Shown here piece by piece: positions 23,227 to 36,400 of a stretch of DNA of 64,000 bases. Source of the DNA: Glandiceps talaboti (Eukaryota; Hemichordata; Enteropneusta; Spengelidae); assembly GCF_964340395.1 (NCBI RefSeq), contig NC_135550.1, forward strand, positions 18,275,484 to 18,339,483, read 5' to 3'. The stretch's first letter is position 1. Each line of letters opens with the position of its first letter. The position numbers and the translations under genes are program-made. Below the pieces are notes generated by a model, which worked only from the letters and a program-made list of their open reading frames with translations, was not told the DNA's origin and ran no database searches.

Positions 23227-26074
23227 TAAACACGGGCTAAAAAATAGGAAAGTGCTAAAACGGGAAAGGAAATATACAAGAAAATGAGCTTAGGAATGAA
23301 CAGAATTTACGACGGAGAAAATGTGGGCCTCGAAAATAAAATTGGGGGATGTGAAGGGATAAATTCTTGGGCATATATTGGAAAGGAGGGGAGTTAGAAC
23401 ATTTCCGCTTGCCTGGTAATGGGAGCTGCGAAAAAAAAATCGACACTAATATATCTCTTTTCTTTTTATGAAGTAGACGTGATAATATAAACCTGACAAA
23501 ACAGATTGTAATATACTGATTAGTAAATAAAATCAACACCCAAAGTGTTAACAGTGCAAATACAAACATTCACTCATTATGCACAGATATTGTTTTTGGG
23601 ACCAAACTCATAAATAATTTAGCATTTATCCACAGTTGTTTAAACATTGTAATTATTACAATTATGGCAATGGGTTAAAAAAGCAAACAACTTTGTAACT
23701 GTATATTGTCGAAACTAAATTGTTTTTAGCCATGAGGCTGATTGGGTGTGGAAAACAGTGATTTTTACTCTCTGAATAGCCAACCAACTATCACGTCGTA
23801 TCCTAAATAAGTGTGTAATACCTACACATATTTACATATTATATACTGCCTTCGTCAAACATTTGGTCTCAGTTATACCAAGTAAAGTGTTGAGAAAAAA
23901 TTGACTATTTAAAGTTTGTGTATTTGCATTCGATGGGCAATAAGTATTTGAATTGAGAACACACATAGTACGTTAAATATGTCACACTTGTTGCGTTGCA
24001 CCAACTTTATACTGATAATTACTGTCTTTTTGTCATGTTCTTTAAAAGCAAGTTTTGGATATAAATAAGTTAAAAACTGTAAACCCAACATTTGTAATAA
24101 TACGTTTGAACTTTCAACAGGGACAATTAGACTTATGCACATGTATCACTTTCAAAACTAATAAAGAATGAATTGAAGCCATTTGCATCTGACTTTTAGT
24201 GATTTTATTCTGAAGAAAAAAAAATAAATGTTTTTTCGTTTGTTTTCATAAACATAACTAAGCCTGAGCCTCCTGTGATCCCACCCCACACCGTATGCTA
24301 TGCCACCCCAAACAATCCCACCCACACCATGATACCCTACGCAACATCAAACCATCCCACCCCACACCATACCATGACACCCTACGCCACATCAAACCAT
24401 CCCACCCCACACCATACCATCCTACGCCACATCAAACCATCCCACCCCACACCATACCATAAGACCATACACTGCACTACACAATGCCACACATGCCATC
24501 CCCACCCATAAAACCCTATGCCACACATCAAATCACCCCATCCCCACCCTATATAACACAATGCCATCCCATCCTTTATGATAACACCCTATGCCATAGA
24601 ACACAACGATACACCCCATCAAATTATCCCACCCGTATGATACAACACCCTACACCACATAGCACAATGGCACACCATACCACATCCTATGCAACATACA
24701 CAATGCCACACATCAAACCATCCTACATTATTCTACATATTTATCAAAATGTTGTAAATACTTCCTGTCATGACACACACACACACACACACACACACAA
24801 AACAATAAACAAAGTTTCAAATGTTATCATCGCCAAAGAATAAATTTTAGACAAATTTAAAAGGTTTCTGTCAACAAACAGTATATAAACAATCTACAAT
24901 TTAGACACCGAAGGACAAAAATAAAGTACATGTGAAATTAAGACAAAATTTCTTGTATTATTTCAATTTGTTCACAAATGCCTGGTAGATATGTCGTCTT
25001 GCTCTACCAATCTGCTCTATCCAATTATAGAATTAAGTAGTTGACCGATGTGTGAGGGCACCCTGTCATGGCATACCTTATACACTATGTGCATGGTTGC
25101 AAGACTGAAGAACATTTAGACGTACAGCTGATATAAAATGAAGGACGCTGTGACATTACGGATAGAGACACTAGTGCACACAGACACACTTTTCTTTTGT
25201 GTTCCTCTATTCAGGATTTGATCTTGTGCAAAATTGTGATATCCTTGGAATCGTTAATTGGAAACGAATGCAATGTTTTGATCTGTTTCCAATTTATTGT
25301 TTCAAAGTAGCTCCCAGTATATTGTACTGTCCTATTGATTCTTGGAACCATGAACACTATACTCTCCACTGTTATATCCTTGACTAGTGGGTTTAGTGTT
25401 CTTTCCTGATTTTTCCCTTCCTTGTTGACTCTAAAAAAATGTTCTAATAGTTTTAAGAAAAAAAATCTTAAATTACACAAAAAATAGAGTTGCCATGACC
25501 CCCAAAATTAAATACACAGAAATGTCAACACGGACACGATCTATTTTTGAAAGGTATGTGATTAGACAGAGTCACACGATATGGTTTGGTTTGCTTAGTC
25601 TTACCAGAAGGTATAGCGAATAATGCTTGCCCATGTATTTGATACACAGTAAAATCAAAACACACAACAGTGTATTCATCAGTTGACTACATCTTGTTAG
25701 TAGCAAAACAGGAATGGTTATTGGGTAAAAAAAAAACAAGTTTCATACTCACATACATATAGTCAATATTTCACAATATCTGATATATTTCAGGTAGAGA
25801 GTAGCTGACAAAATAACAAATTATACTCAAAAAAATATCTTTACAGTTGTTTGTTTATTGTTATAGCAATTCTGTATGTCATGTAGCTAGCCAGGTATTA
25901 GAGTTGTATAAATAATAACAGATAGTAGCTGATAAAATATACACAATCTGTACATTCCAAGTTTAAGGTTTGAAAACGACATCCTTATACAGCAGACTTT
26001 ACCTGTCTATTAGGACTTTCATTTATGATAGTAAACTTAGCACCAGGAACTGGAGTGTGAATCGGATGAAGATT
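23227..26074. other. Downstream region of copy 1, no further gene seen
   Basis: Holds the 3' flank of the membrane-protein gene, a block of about 415 bp (23,433-23,850) absent from copy 2, a CA-rich minisatellite, a (CA)n run at 24,772-24,799, and then about 1.1 kb matching 43.4-44.65 kb. No exon was found. Confidence 0.5.
24285..24730. repeat. Minisatellite with ~45-bp units, copy 1
   Basis: Units of the type 'cacatcaaaccatccca..ccacaccatacca'. Only four or five good units occur here, against roughly sixteen at 41,030-41,650 in copy 2. The Thr/His/Pro frames through it are artefacts. Confidence 0.85.
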
Positions 26075-26581
26075 TTACTTTTCTGGTCCAACATGACGAC
26101 ACAAATGGTTTTGTATTTCCTGTAAGGTAAAACAATGAGATAATTCTATTGTTAATTGAATGTGGCAGAGAAGTCATGATGGTCAAACTGTTAGAGAGGA
26201 CAGCTTGGAATCTACAAGTTAACGATTCAAGCTTTGGCATTGTCGTTTGATTCCGATTGCCTAAAGACTGTGGGCAAGATTTGAACCACCATTGAGCTCC
26301 ATTCAACCCAACTGTTTCATTGAGAACCTTGTAGGTAAAACGTTCCTTTAAGGATGTCATATATTTATCAAATTGTCATAGAAGACCCACCGTGGCAAAA
26401 TATAATTTCTTACCTTCATTACATCACAGGAACAGTCATGTTTCTTCCAATATATCTGCATCCTACACTGTTTCCAATGGCAACGGAAAACTGTTTTATC
26501 TTCATCCCCCTCTGCATGGTCAATTTACAAGTGATCTAACAAGTGAGCTTTGATTGTAAAGGACAAGTCTCAATTCTTCCA
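26075..26581 (-). pseudogene. Orphan last two exons of the ZNF106-like gene (duplicate)
   Basis: Exons 26581-26414 and 26119-26075 match the final two exons of the intact gene at 45,185-45,018 and 44,720-44,676 in length and splice sites. The zinc-finger exon here has two in-frame stops: the second Cys codon of the first finger is TGA (TGT in the intact copy), and a Gln codon between its two His residues is TAA. About 9 of 168 bases differ, while the terminal exon is identical. The WD40 exons were never duplicated, because the breakpoint lies in the intron just upstream, so this pair has no parent transcript here. It is a non-functional duplication relic. Confidence 0.88.
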
Positions 26582-26764
26582 CTGTGGAAAAAAAAATTGA
26601 AAAAGGTCACAATATGTTAAATTCTGCTCATTGGAAAAAAAACAAAAGATGGCACAGTTTTGCCACTAGGAGTTTTGTTCAGAAGCAAACATACTACTGG
26701 TAAGAATGTTTTCCAATTACCTTGCAATTACAGTCATTTAAAAAAATAAAATAAATGTGATAAC

Positions 26765-27136
26765 GCCTAATAATAAAAATTGTGTGGTTACACTCAATTT
26801 TAGAATAGGTGGGGTAGGTAGATTTTTTATTTCATTTTATAATATTTTTTTCATGAGTGAGTGTCTAGTTCCGGTTTTCCATTGTTTTCCAAATGGTCTT
26901 TGTGTTGTTTATTTCTTCCTATCAGATGTACAACCATTACAGATTTGAAGAACAGTTTTTGAGTGTCTTTTTAAGTTGATGGCAGTTTCTGCTGCATCCA
27001 CTATTTCTTGTGACACTTGACAATTTTTGTGATTTTATCATTTTTGTCTCGAATACATAATAAAAAGTTTAGGGTCGACAGTGAAAAGCTAGGTGGGGTC
27101 GGGTAACCGGAACCAAATAATTATTTTTTTAGGCTT
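26765..27136. mobile_element. Copy-1-only insertion with GCCTAA ends
   Basis: Starts GCCTAATAATAAAAATT and ends with a near-complementary run closing TTTTTTTAGGC. The empty site is seen in copy 2 near 45,357-45,368. It contains 'gggtaaccggaacc' near its right end. About 370 bp and non-coding, it looks like a short non-autonomous DNA element; target duplication unclear. Confidence 0.6.
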
Positions 27137-27339
27137 AATATAGTTCACTGGAAAACAAAGATTGCATATTTTAGCCACTAGGAATGCTGTTCCACAGCAA
27201 AACATACTAGTAAGTGTGTTATTGAAATACCTTGCAATATTACAGTATATAGTTTAAATATAGTTTAATGACAAAACAAAAGATTGCATATTTTGGCCAC
27301 TATGAGTTTTATTTAGAAGCAAAAAATACTAAAAGAACT

Positions 27340-27760
<421 letters not shown>

Positions 27761-28865
27761 TGGTTTACCAGAGGCTTGTTCAGTTTTCACTTCTTAGGAA
27801 GTATTTGCACTGAATCAATATCCTATAGTACACAGTAATATAACGAGGTTACCATTATATTTTTGACAGTAAACATATAGAACTAGCTCTAAAGTACCAA
27901 AGGACAGGATGCGATGACTTTCCCTTATCCAGTTGACGCCTGAGGTTATCCTTCTACCGTATTTTGACATTTCCGCTCGTTTGTAGACATGGTTACAGTG
28001 ATTTTATAAATACCCGATGTTGTTCAAATATGCATGGCCTTAAATTGAGGATGCGTATGTTGTTTAGCGAAAGGAAATGAGTTGAGTCTTTCTGTTGAAA
28101 ACTATCCTTTTTTATTCAAAAAACAATCCCATGTTGCTGTATTCTTAAATACAAGAGAATGAAAACCAATAGGCTGTAGTTGAAAGCACGCATTTGTGCA
28201 TGTCGAACGACGAGTGTGTTGTTCTACTGAAGAAAAATAATGAAAGGTGTTACTTGAACCTCAAACCAATTCTTTGAAATGTAATGATTTCACAAGAATT
28301 AAACCAGATTATGTCATGATTTTTTGTGAATACATTGAGAAATTGTGTGTTATACTGGTATTCTATATACACGGGTCACTTTATTGTACTCAATGGCCAT
28401 TGCCATTCACAATCTAATAAAAATATTGATCAGATTGGTTTTCAGGGCTTGACATTTATGTGAAAGTCTACGCCACAGAAAGCCAGTACCAACGGTATGA
28501 TCTCATCGTCTCTATTTACGACAGAGAGACGTATTGGTTTATTATTATATACGGTAAAAGTTAAATTATATCGATTTCGCGCGCTATTAGCTTTCGAATT
28601 AATTATGCATTACTGTCAGTTTTTCAACTGAAATATTGAGAAATGAAAGGGTAGTTGCAATTCATATAACTCTGTCCCCACTAATAAATGTTACCAGTTT
28701 ACAATAAAGTACGTCAGTACATCAGTTTTCCTCAGGGTGCAGTTTCCCTTCAAGTTGACCTCTCAATGTAGCAAATATTGTTTCACTAGATTTCATTCAG
28801 TATGGCCTTCTTACAATATACCACTTCTCCTGTATACTAAGATACGACAGAGACTTGTATTCTCT
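27761..28865. other. Upstream intergenic part of copy 2, no gene seen
   Basis: Closely matches 12,269-13,470 in copy 1, with scattered substitutions and small indels. No frame is conserved between the two copies. Confidence 0.5.
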
Positions 28866-30134
28866 CGTTCCTGCAAGCTGAGAGTGTGGGACGTGCAGCC
28901 AATGTGAGAACAAATCGATCTCACACTCCGTCTGTATCAATGCGCAAGTTAAATTTTGTGTAATAAACCTATTGCTGATTGGTTTATTACGTTCCGTAGT
29001 CAACAGGCGTAGGTATTGATTGACGAATAGAATAACGTGTACGTAGAACCGGAACTACGTACATTCTGGCAGACGATAACTAAGTGAACGCGCGACATTT
29101 ACACCTCAGCTGATAAAATATTGGCGACGCATTTAGGTAGGATTCTCATGTTTTTTGTTATGATCAGAGAATTTAAAGGCATGACTGCCGAAGCCTTGCA
29201 CCCTATTTTGCATATGACTGGCTATGTTTTGGGGGTGGAGAACTTGTGGTGACTCACTGGGAAGTAACGCCCAAGATATAAACATTCCCCAGCTGGATTG
29301 TTCACACATGCAAATGTCGCATATTTTAATAATCCTGAGTGACACACAATCCAAACAGGTGTTTGCAGGAGCTCTTGGCTCATTTTTGAAAGGTTTTTTA
29401 TGTTCTATGAAACAAACAGATTAATTTTCAACTAATTTGTGTATCAAGTTACCATCCTATTCCTAGGACATTCACAAACAATTTGTACTGTACATGATTC
29501 GTGACATACGTTTCTCGGAGTACAGAAAAATGGTGAAAACAAGACCTAGAAGCTAGTGCTCTGTACAGCAGTTTGAATTTCCCGCATTTGCATAGATTAG
29601 CCATAATCCTCTTTATATAGGACAGTTCTCGGAACATATCGATTGTTTACCCTTAGAGACAATGCTTCAGGTGAAAAATAACTCGCGCCTAATGATCGGT
29701 ACCGCGCCGGTACCGTGAGTAATACGTACAGTGCAACCGGAAAAATACCAACAACTACAAGTCGTCTGTTTTATCCCCCAATGACCCTGAAAATGGAATG
29801 GAAACTTGATTTTTTGTGTGCATGTACATACTGTTTCCAGTTCTCTCCCTACTTTGAAACCTACTGAAACCCTAGGTTTACAATTAAGTATACTAACTCC
29901 ATTTCTACTGTGTACTGTATTGTGCTTTTGACTCCTGTCTTTTGCAAGCACAAGAAAATTTCTTGTCAATAGATGTCGGGGGGGGGGGGGGGTCAGTGTG
30001 TTTTTTAATTTGCCAGAGGGGGGTTGGATTGATTTGTGGGTGAACCACAAGGGGGGGGGGGTGTCACTATTTTTAAGTACAACACGAACAAGAAGTCACC
30101 TGGAGCCCACCCCCGGCCGTAAAAACTGATCGCT
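28866..30134. other. Copy-2-only intergenic block
   Basis: Replaces 13,470-13,860 of copy 1. It is more GC-rich than its surroundings in places (for example 29,010-29,110) and ends with G-runs at 29,980-29,992 and 30,050-30,061. Short frames (28,797-29,003; 29,133-29,354; 29,667-30,050, all minus) show no known domain. Confidence 0.45.
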
Positions 30135-30696
30135 CCCTAAACACACATCCCTGGTTGGTCAGTCTGCAGAATCTGATTCAAATAGTCTGATATTATATTT
30201 CTGTCACTAAACATTCTACTTGAGCATAAAATGAATTGCTTTCTTTATTTGGTATAATTTGTCATTGATTCCTTCTTAAACCATGCAGTATATGCGAAAA
30301 CCCGAGTTCTGTCTACAAAATTAAAAAGGGTTCTCATTAAAATCTATGATGAAGAGACAAAGCAGCTTGTTTCCTCTACCTGACAGTTGCACCAATAGAC
30401 CAGCTGGGAAAATACCTTTGTCAACAATTGCATTGCACAACTTAATTAGTATCAGAACATCTGGTCCTGCTGACTTACTGTTTTGGGGTTCACTGATTGC
30501 CTTTTATTGCCTTTATTTAAAAATGTTATCATCTGTGATTGTACAGAATATCAGAACCCATGTTTATTGCCGTTTGCCGACTAGCGGTATGTTTACTAAT
30601 ATTATTCGCAGTTGACACACACACACACATTTTAACTATGAATTTTGATTCATTTTTTTATAATGATATAAATAACTCATAATATTCTACATAAAT

Positions 30697-31345
30697 TTCC
30701 GGCTTCCCACTCAAAACGCACTAACATTAGTGTCCACATTACAGGTTCAAGAATTTGGATGTAATAGTGAACACATATTGCCTGGCCATGAGGGCTATAG
30801 CACCCATTTATTACACCCGAGGGACTGTGAGTTAACAGAATCACATGCTATTTCCCGAGTCACGACGGGGTAATGAACGGGTGCTATGGCCCGAATATAG
30901 GCCAGGCAATATGTGTTTTATAATATACCTCATGAAAATCTTGCCCTCTTCTCTTGAGGTTGGCAGACGACATTGTCAGAAGCTGCCATTTTGACCTGCT
31001 GTGAACTCGCGGTGGTCACATGACCATGTAATAGTTGATGGAACTATTCCCCTAGGGAAATAGTCATTCTATTTTCCTATCACGTGACTGATTCTAGCGA
31101 ATCATGGCACAGCATTATCACTGGGTATATTATAATAAAACTTAATTACTAAAAGCAAAAAAACTTTCCCATCCTGTCAGGACTATAACATTCACACTGC
31201 CACTTAGCATTTATACTGTATATCATACTCAAACCACTTACCAGCCTTTGTACGTTCTAAGTGCGTGTTTGTGCGCATATGTGTCTGTGTGCTTGCAAGG
31301 TGTGTGCATGCATGTGCACATGCTCTTTTTTGTTTTTATAATTTA
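30697..31345. mobile_element. Hairpin-ended insertion, copy 2 only (family H)
   Basis: Copy 1 has the uninterrupted flank ('ataatattctacata' then 'atgttttataacac' at 15,563-15,594). Inside, CACATATTGCCTGGCC...GGGCTATAGCACCC (about 30,770-30,806) pairs with GGGTGCTATGGCCC...GGCCAGGCAATATGTG (about 30,878-30,916). The arm pattern (a gaggg/cccga interruption beside a GGCCA motif) is like the element at 37,862-38,510. Exact ends are uncertain. Confidence 0.6.
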
Positions 31346-31537
31346 ACGTTTTATAACACAAGTAAATTTAGACTTCTTTTGCATGCTTGTAGTCCTACAG
31401 TTGACATCCCAATGTAACAATAACGACAACAATTACAAGGTTAATGAAAACAACTCAGTTCTAGTTTCTAAAAAAAGACTTACAGTTTTCTATTTCTTCT
31501 GTACAGGTCTATGTGTTGAATGTAGTAAATTTATAGA

Positions 31538-33361
31538 ATGTATAAGTTCAAGTTCCTCTGGTCTTGCCTGGTAACCTTGGCAATAATGCAGTGTTTGTAT
31601 CATCACACGACTTGTATGACTCCTGAACCTTCAGGGGAAATCTCTGGTGAGCCCGAGCCCGAGTCCGAAGCTGAAGGTGAAGGTGAAGCAGGCAGCGAAC
31701 CAACAGGAGAAAGTGAAGACACATCTGCACCGAAAGGCGAATCTGAAAGCGAACCCTTTTCTTCAGCAGAGCCCAGTGCAGCAGAGATTCTTGTTCCGTC
31801 AGTGTCGGGAATGTTAGTATTCCTTGGTGGTAAGTAACTGTCAATCTTCATTACCCCCCCCCCCCCCCGGGGGGTGGGGGGGTGGGGGTTGGGTGTTGAA
31901 CTCCGTTTCCAAAGTGTTGTCATGCCATATTTTATGAATAAAGAGACTCTTTCTCATACCAAAGCCTAACGTCTGGTATATTCTGACATGGTCTTGAATT
32001 TGTAGTAAATTAGTACCATATTGCCATCTACGTCTATGGCAGTTACCTCCCTGGACTTATAGATGTATAATATAGATCATTCACTTCGTCACCTTACAAT
32101 CAATGGAAATACGCATAGATTCCAAATGTTTGATAATTATATCAACAACTTAGTGTGCTTGTATATTGGAACATCCTGACTCACACATACCTCAAAAGTT
32201 CATATCAAACTGTTGATGTTCTTCTCACAATTTTCTACAGGGGTTGCATTTGCCATTGGCATGACCCAAAAAAGGAAAAGACAGCGAAAGATAGAACGGA
32301 AGCAGTCAAGGTTGGCACGTGACAATGAATCCTTTGATCATGATGGGAAATACAGGCGCACTAAATACGAATGTGAGTGAAATCCAACATTTTACGGTGG
32401 CAGTCAGATGATGGTTGTTCTTTTCCTTCAATCACAAGTAAAGGAAACTAAAAATAGAAGAAATAAAGTTACAATTATCATAAAATAAACACATGTAATT
32501 TCCCTTTGAAGAAATTTTTATTCCACTCCATTCATTATACAAGACAGTGCATATTTTTTAGTTGATGTAACAACATATGCACGCATAGTACCATGGTTTC
32601 GTGATCTGTAGTTTTCTGGGTTAGTTTTACAATGACCTTCCGCTCTAAAACTTGTAATGACTAATATATGGAAAAATAATGTATTTATAAAATATGAAAT
32701 TGATGTTGCAGTCCAATATTGTCACTTCTATAGTAATATCATAAAGTAAATAAACATGACATTGAATATATCATAAATGGATTTTTCAAATATAGGGGCA
32801 ATAGTTTTGTTACCATTGTATGTTCTTGTTCTATAGTTTTGACGACTGAAGACATCGAAGCAATGGAGGGTTTAGAAGACATGTTTAATCAGCCTCTCAA
32901 GTTAATTAAATTAATATTACCTACACTCATAGCTCTGACGTTTGCCCCAGCTCTCCTATTCTGTTACAACCCACTCAAGAACATATTTTGGCCAGATCGG
33001 GTTGAAGCGCCAGAGATAAACAAAGCCATAGGTATAGGTCAAACAATATGTATATTTGTTTGTATTGTATTGTATCTTTGTTGTTTGTTTATTCGTTTGT
33101 TTGCTTGTTTGTTTGTTGTTTGGTTTGTGTGTGTGTTTCTGCGTGTCTCTCTAAAAAAATTGGTCTTGTAAGTTTGTCTTAAAGTTCCCATACTAGGTGC
33201 AGCATATATAGCACGTACCTGGCAGGTGATTACAAAGAGTTGCCAGGGCATAGTTGAATGACCTGTAATAAAGTATAATATTGTGTTCAATCAATGAGAC
33301 TATTCAAACAAATCGTGTTTGTAGACAAAATGACAATTCCCTGTATGTATGTATGTATGTA

Positions 33362-33434
<73 letters not shown>

Positions 33435-36400
33435 ATGTATGTATAGAATATGCCAATTGAGAGGAGGAAAAGAAGAGGCAGAGAAACGTGAAGATTTTTT
33501 TATTGTTTTGTACTTTTTTTAAATAAATCAATGGACCGATCCATAGTTTCCATGAAAAAGTAATGAGAAACATAAAAAAGATAGGTTTACCCTAAATTTA
33601 CAGATTGTTTTTTTTTCATTTATCCCATTTACACAATTGTCTAATACATTTTTTTCAGCTAGTTTTCTCGCACCGTCTGGATTCGTCTACGCGTAAGTCA
33701 TAACCATTCTAATTTAATGATTTTTACACCATCTGACCGGTCCAGCTGTCCGCTTGAGCTTCATTCATGTCGTGTGGATTTACAGGTTTTTCCCATCGTC
33801 TGAAAATCGGATTTTGTTATATTTTACTTTTCAAGGCATTTGTGTTTGAGTAATGGCCAATTTCAGTATCCAATCGATCAGGAATGTTAAGTTGAAAGGT
33901 TCAACTGGAATGGAATGAAACGTCTGCCTGAACTATACTGTGGTGTATATACTCACAATAACTTATGAGCTAATATTCTCTTCCTGGATGATCATGTTAT
34001 TAGGCATTTTTGAATATCATAAATACCTAATAACGTCATTATTTTGTATTTAATATGGTCATCCGCTAGCTATAGAATATTATTGTACTGGAATAGAATA
34101 TTAGCTCACAAGTGACTGTGTAGATACTGTATATTATGATTGCGTGTACGTTTTTTTTTTCCATTTTAATTCAAGTTGTATATATCTGATGAATTAGTGT
34201 AGTATTTTAAAATTGCATAGGTACACTGGTTCAGGATCTCCTTTTTAATTCTGATGTTATTTTTTCTTGTTGCAATTGGATGAAGTTGTTTCTGGTAAAT
34301 AATTTTGTGTGTGTTAGGATTCTAAGATTTGATCAATATAATGTACGTACACCTGTTTTTGTTGTTGTTTTTTTTTGCATTGTACAGAATCTCATTTGGA
34401 TTCTCATTACAAGGTGCTTTACAGAAACAAATAGCAATTGAGCAGACCTTGACAGCCGAAGTTAGTATTATGGATCAAATCATGATACTAGTAGGACACA
34501 TGGCATTTGTGACACCAGAACAGAAGATGAAGGTTAGCACGACCTTGATAAATTTTGCTATTCGTCTGACAAATTTGAATCAGAGTAAGAATAAGAATAT
34601 TTGAACCTGTTTTAAAGGATTTTGTCTGGTACATAGGTTATCTAAGTGTATGCTTGTACCATTTATCAATGTGTACAGGTCACTGATGATGACTCTTATA
34701 CATTTTATGTCAAATGTGAGAAAACATTAATCTCCATTGACGCCATTAATGTCGATGTAGCAGGGTTTGCAGAAGCCATGAATTGATAGATGTACTCTGT
34801 TAGAAGTAGTACTAATTGTGTTTCATGTATATTTCTTTTTTATGATAACAAGGTATTCAGGATCGTGAAGACCGAGGTCATTTCGATTATGTTACAAGTT
34901 CAGGGTATTCAAACCTGCAGTGTCAGAGATTTCACTTCGAAAACAGCTCCAGGCCAAGTTTGGAAAGTAAATATTTGTTCTAATAGATGTACAACATAAC
35001 ATTAACAAATTCAGTTTTATACTTGATACAAAATTTCTATGAAATCTTTCTTCAAAGGGAAAAAAGCATTCGTTTTCCAATAGGGCTTTTCTTATTACAT
35101 TACCTGGCTCCTATTTTATAAATACGGCAGTACTTGAATGTGTAGTTTACAATGAAACGAGCATTTGGGTTCATATAAAATGTATCATATGTGTAATTCA
35201 TAATAACCCATGTAGGAAATTTGAATGTTTTCTGCTAGATACATGCAATTACCAATGTATTGGGCCTTAAGACTAAAACTAAAACTAATCTCCTGTAAAT
35301 CGACAATTTCAAGCTTTACATGGCAAATGGACAATCATCTAGACTAAGTAGATTGCGATCTTCATTACAATCCACTCACATTCATTGGCAATCAAGTAAT
35401 GAAATGTACATGCAAAATGAAAGGAACTTGGCCTATCTCTTCTTAAGATTTCAACTCATTTTGCCTTTACGACAATCACAAATGAAATGCCTGTCTGTCT
35501 CCATATCTCATCTTTTGATGTTAAAGCGTTTCATTACATTTTTACAAATTACCATCTGTAAGTCGACATATTTAACATCAGAAATACATCTTTGAGTATG
35601 TACTAACGGTTAATTATCTGTTTCCAGCAATGAATTGGGAAGAGTTCGGATGATATCAGCTAAATCTTCCATTCCAATTTCCGACTAGTAACTATACAAT
35701 AGTGACCTTCACAACACAGTGATAGAATTTGTCGATTATACATCAGAAGGTCTCACATAATAACCATGGAATTTTGTCGTTAGATGTTGTATAATATCAC
35801 CTGTGGCCCGTTGAGTTGATCTTCTAGTTTGTCATATAAATTATGACAAAGTTTTGATTGATTAGAAGATAAGAAGAGTGTGGTGTTGGTCTTTTATCAA
35901 AGATTGGCAATGGTCATTATAAATACTCTTTATTATTATTATTTATGGAAAATTAAAAAAAAGGTACTGTATGTTATTTCAGATTATAGAGATTTTGAAG
36001 GATTGCAATATTCCCAAACATTGGAGCTTCGACAGAATAATGGTGGTAAGTATCATAATGCAATCCCATGTACTGCAAACATGTACAAACAATGTATATT
36101 TCGTGAGTGATGGCCGCCTTCACACTACAAGGAGGCAATTACTCACGAACAACAAACACGAAAACAAATGACAATATACTAAGGAATACATGTAGCTGTA
36201 AATAAAACAATCTAGCTGTTTTCCAACATCAGATTTTTAATCAGATTGCCTATCTAGATCTAGCTACTAGCTGTTGATTGCATTGTGTACACTGGCTTGA
36301 TGAATTTTTGTCAAACAACACTAATAAACCGTCAGGACTATTTAATTGTTTGTAAACCAATTGTAAAGATATGAGATATTGACATGGTTTGATTACTGTG

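Larger units (their letters stand above)
11794..27339 (+). repeat. Large tandem segmental duplication, copy 1
   Basis: From AGTTTC(A/C)..CTTCCTC onward this segment is collinear with 27,340-45,568. It contains one complete DUF4239-type gene and two orphan ZNF106-like exons. It ends at AAAAGAACTGA, directly joined to the start of copy 2. The copies differ by several insertions listed separately. Identity runs from about 99% (26.03-26.34 kb) to about 76% (exon 7), judged by eye. Confidence 0.9.

Noticed and set aside
24285-24730. Regular repeats that might suggest a CRISPR-like array
   Set aside because: No unique spacers of constant length; units are contiguous minisatellite copies in a eukaryotic intergenic region.
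26037-26360. 107-codon minus-strand frame over the orphan ZNF106-like exons (also 44,638-44,907)
   Set aside because: It crosses the splice acceptor in another frame; the true exon is the 45-base piece ending in TAA.
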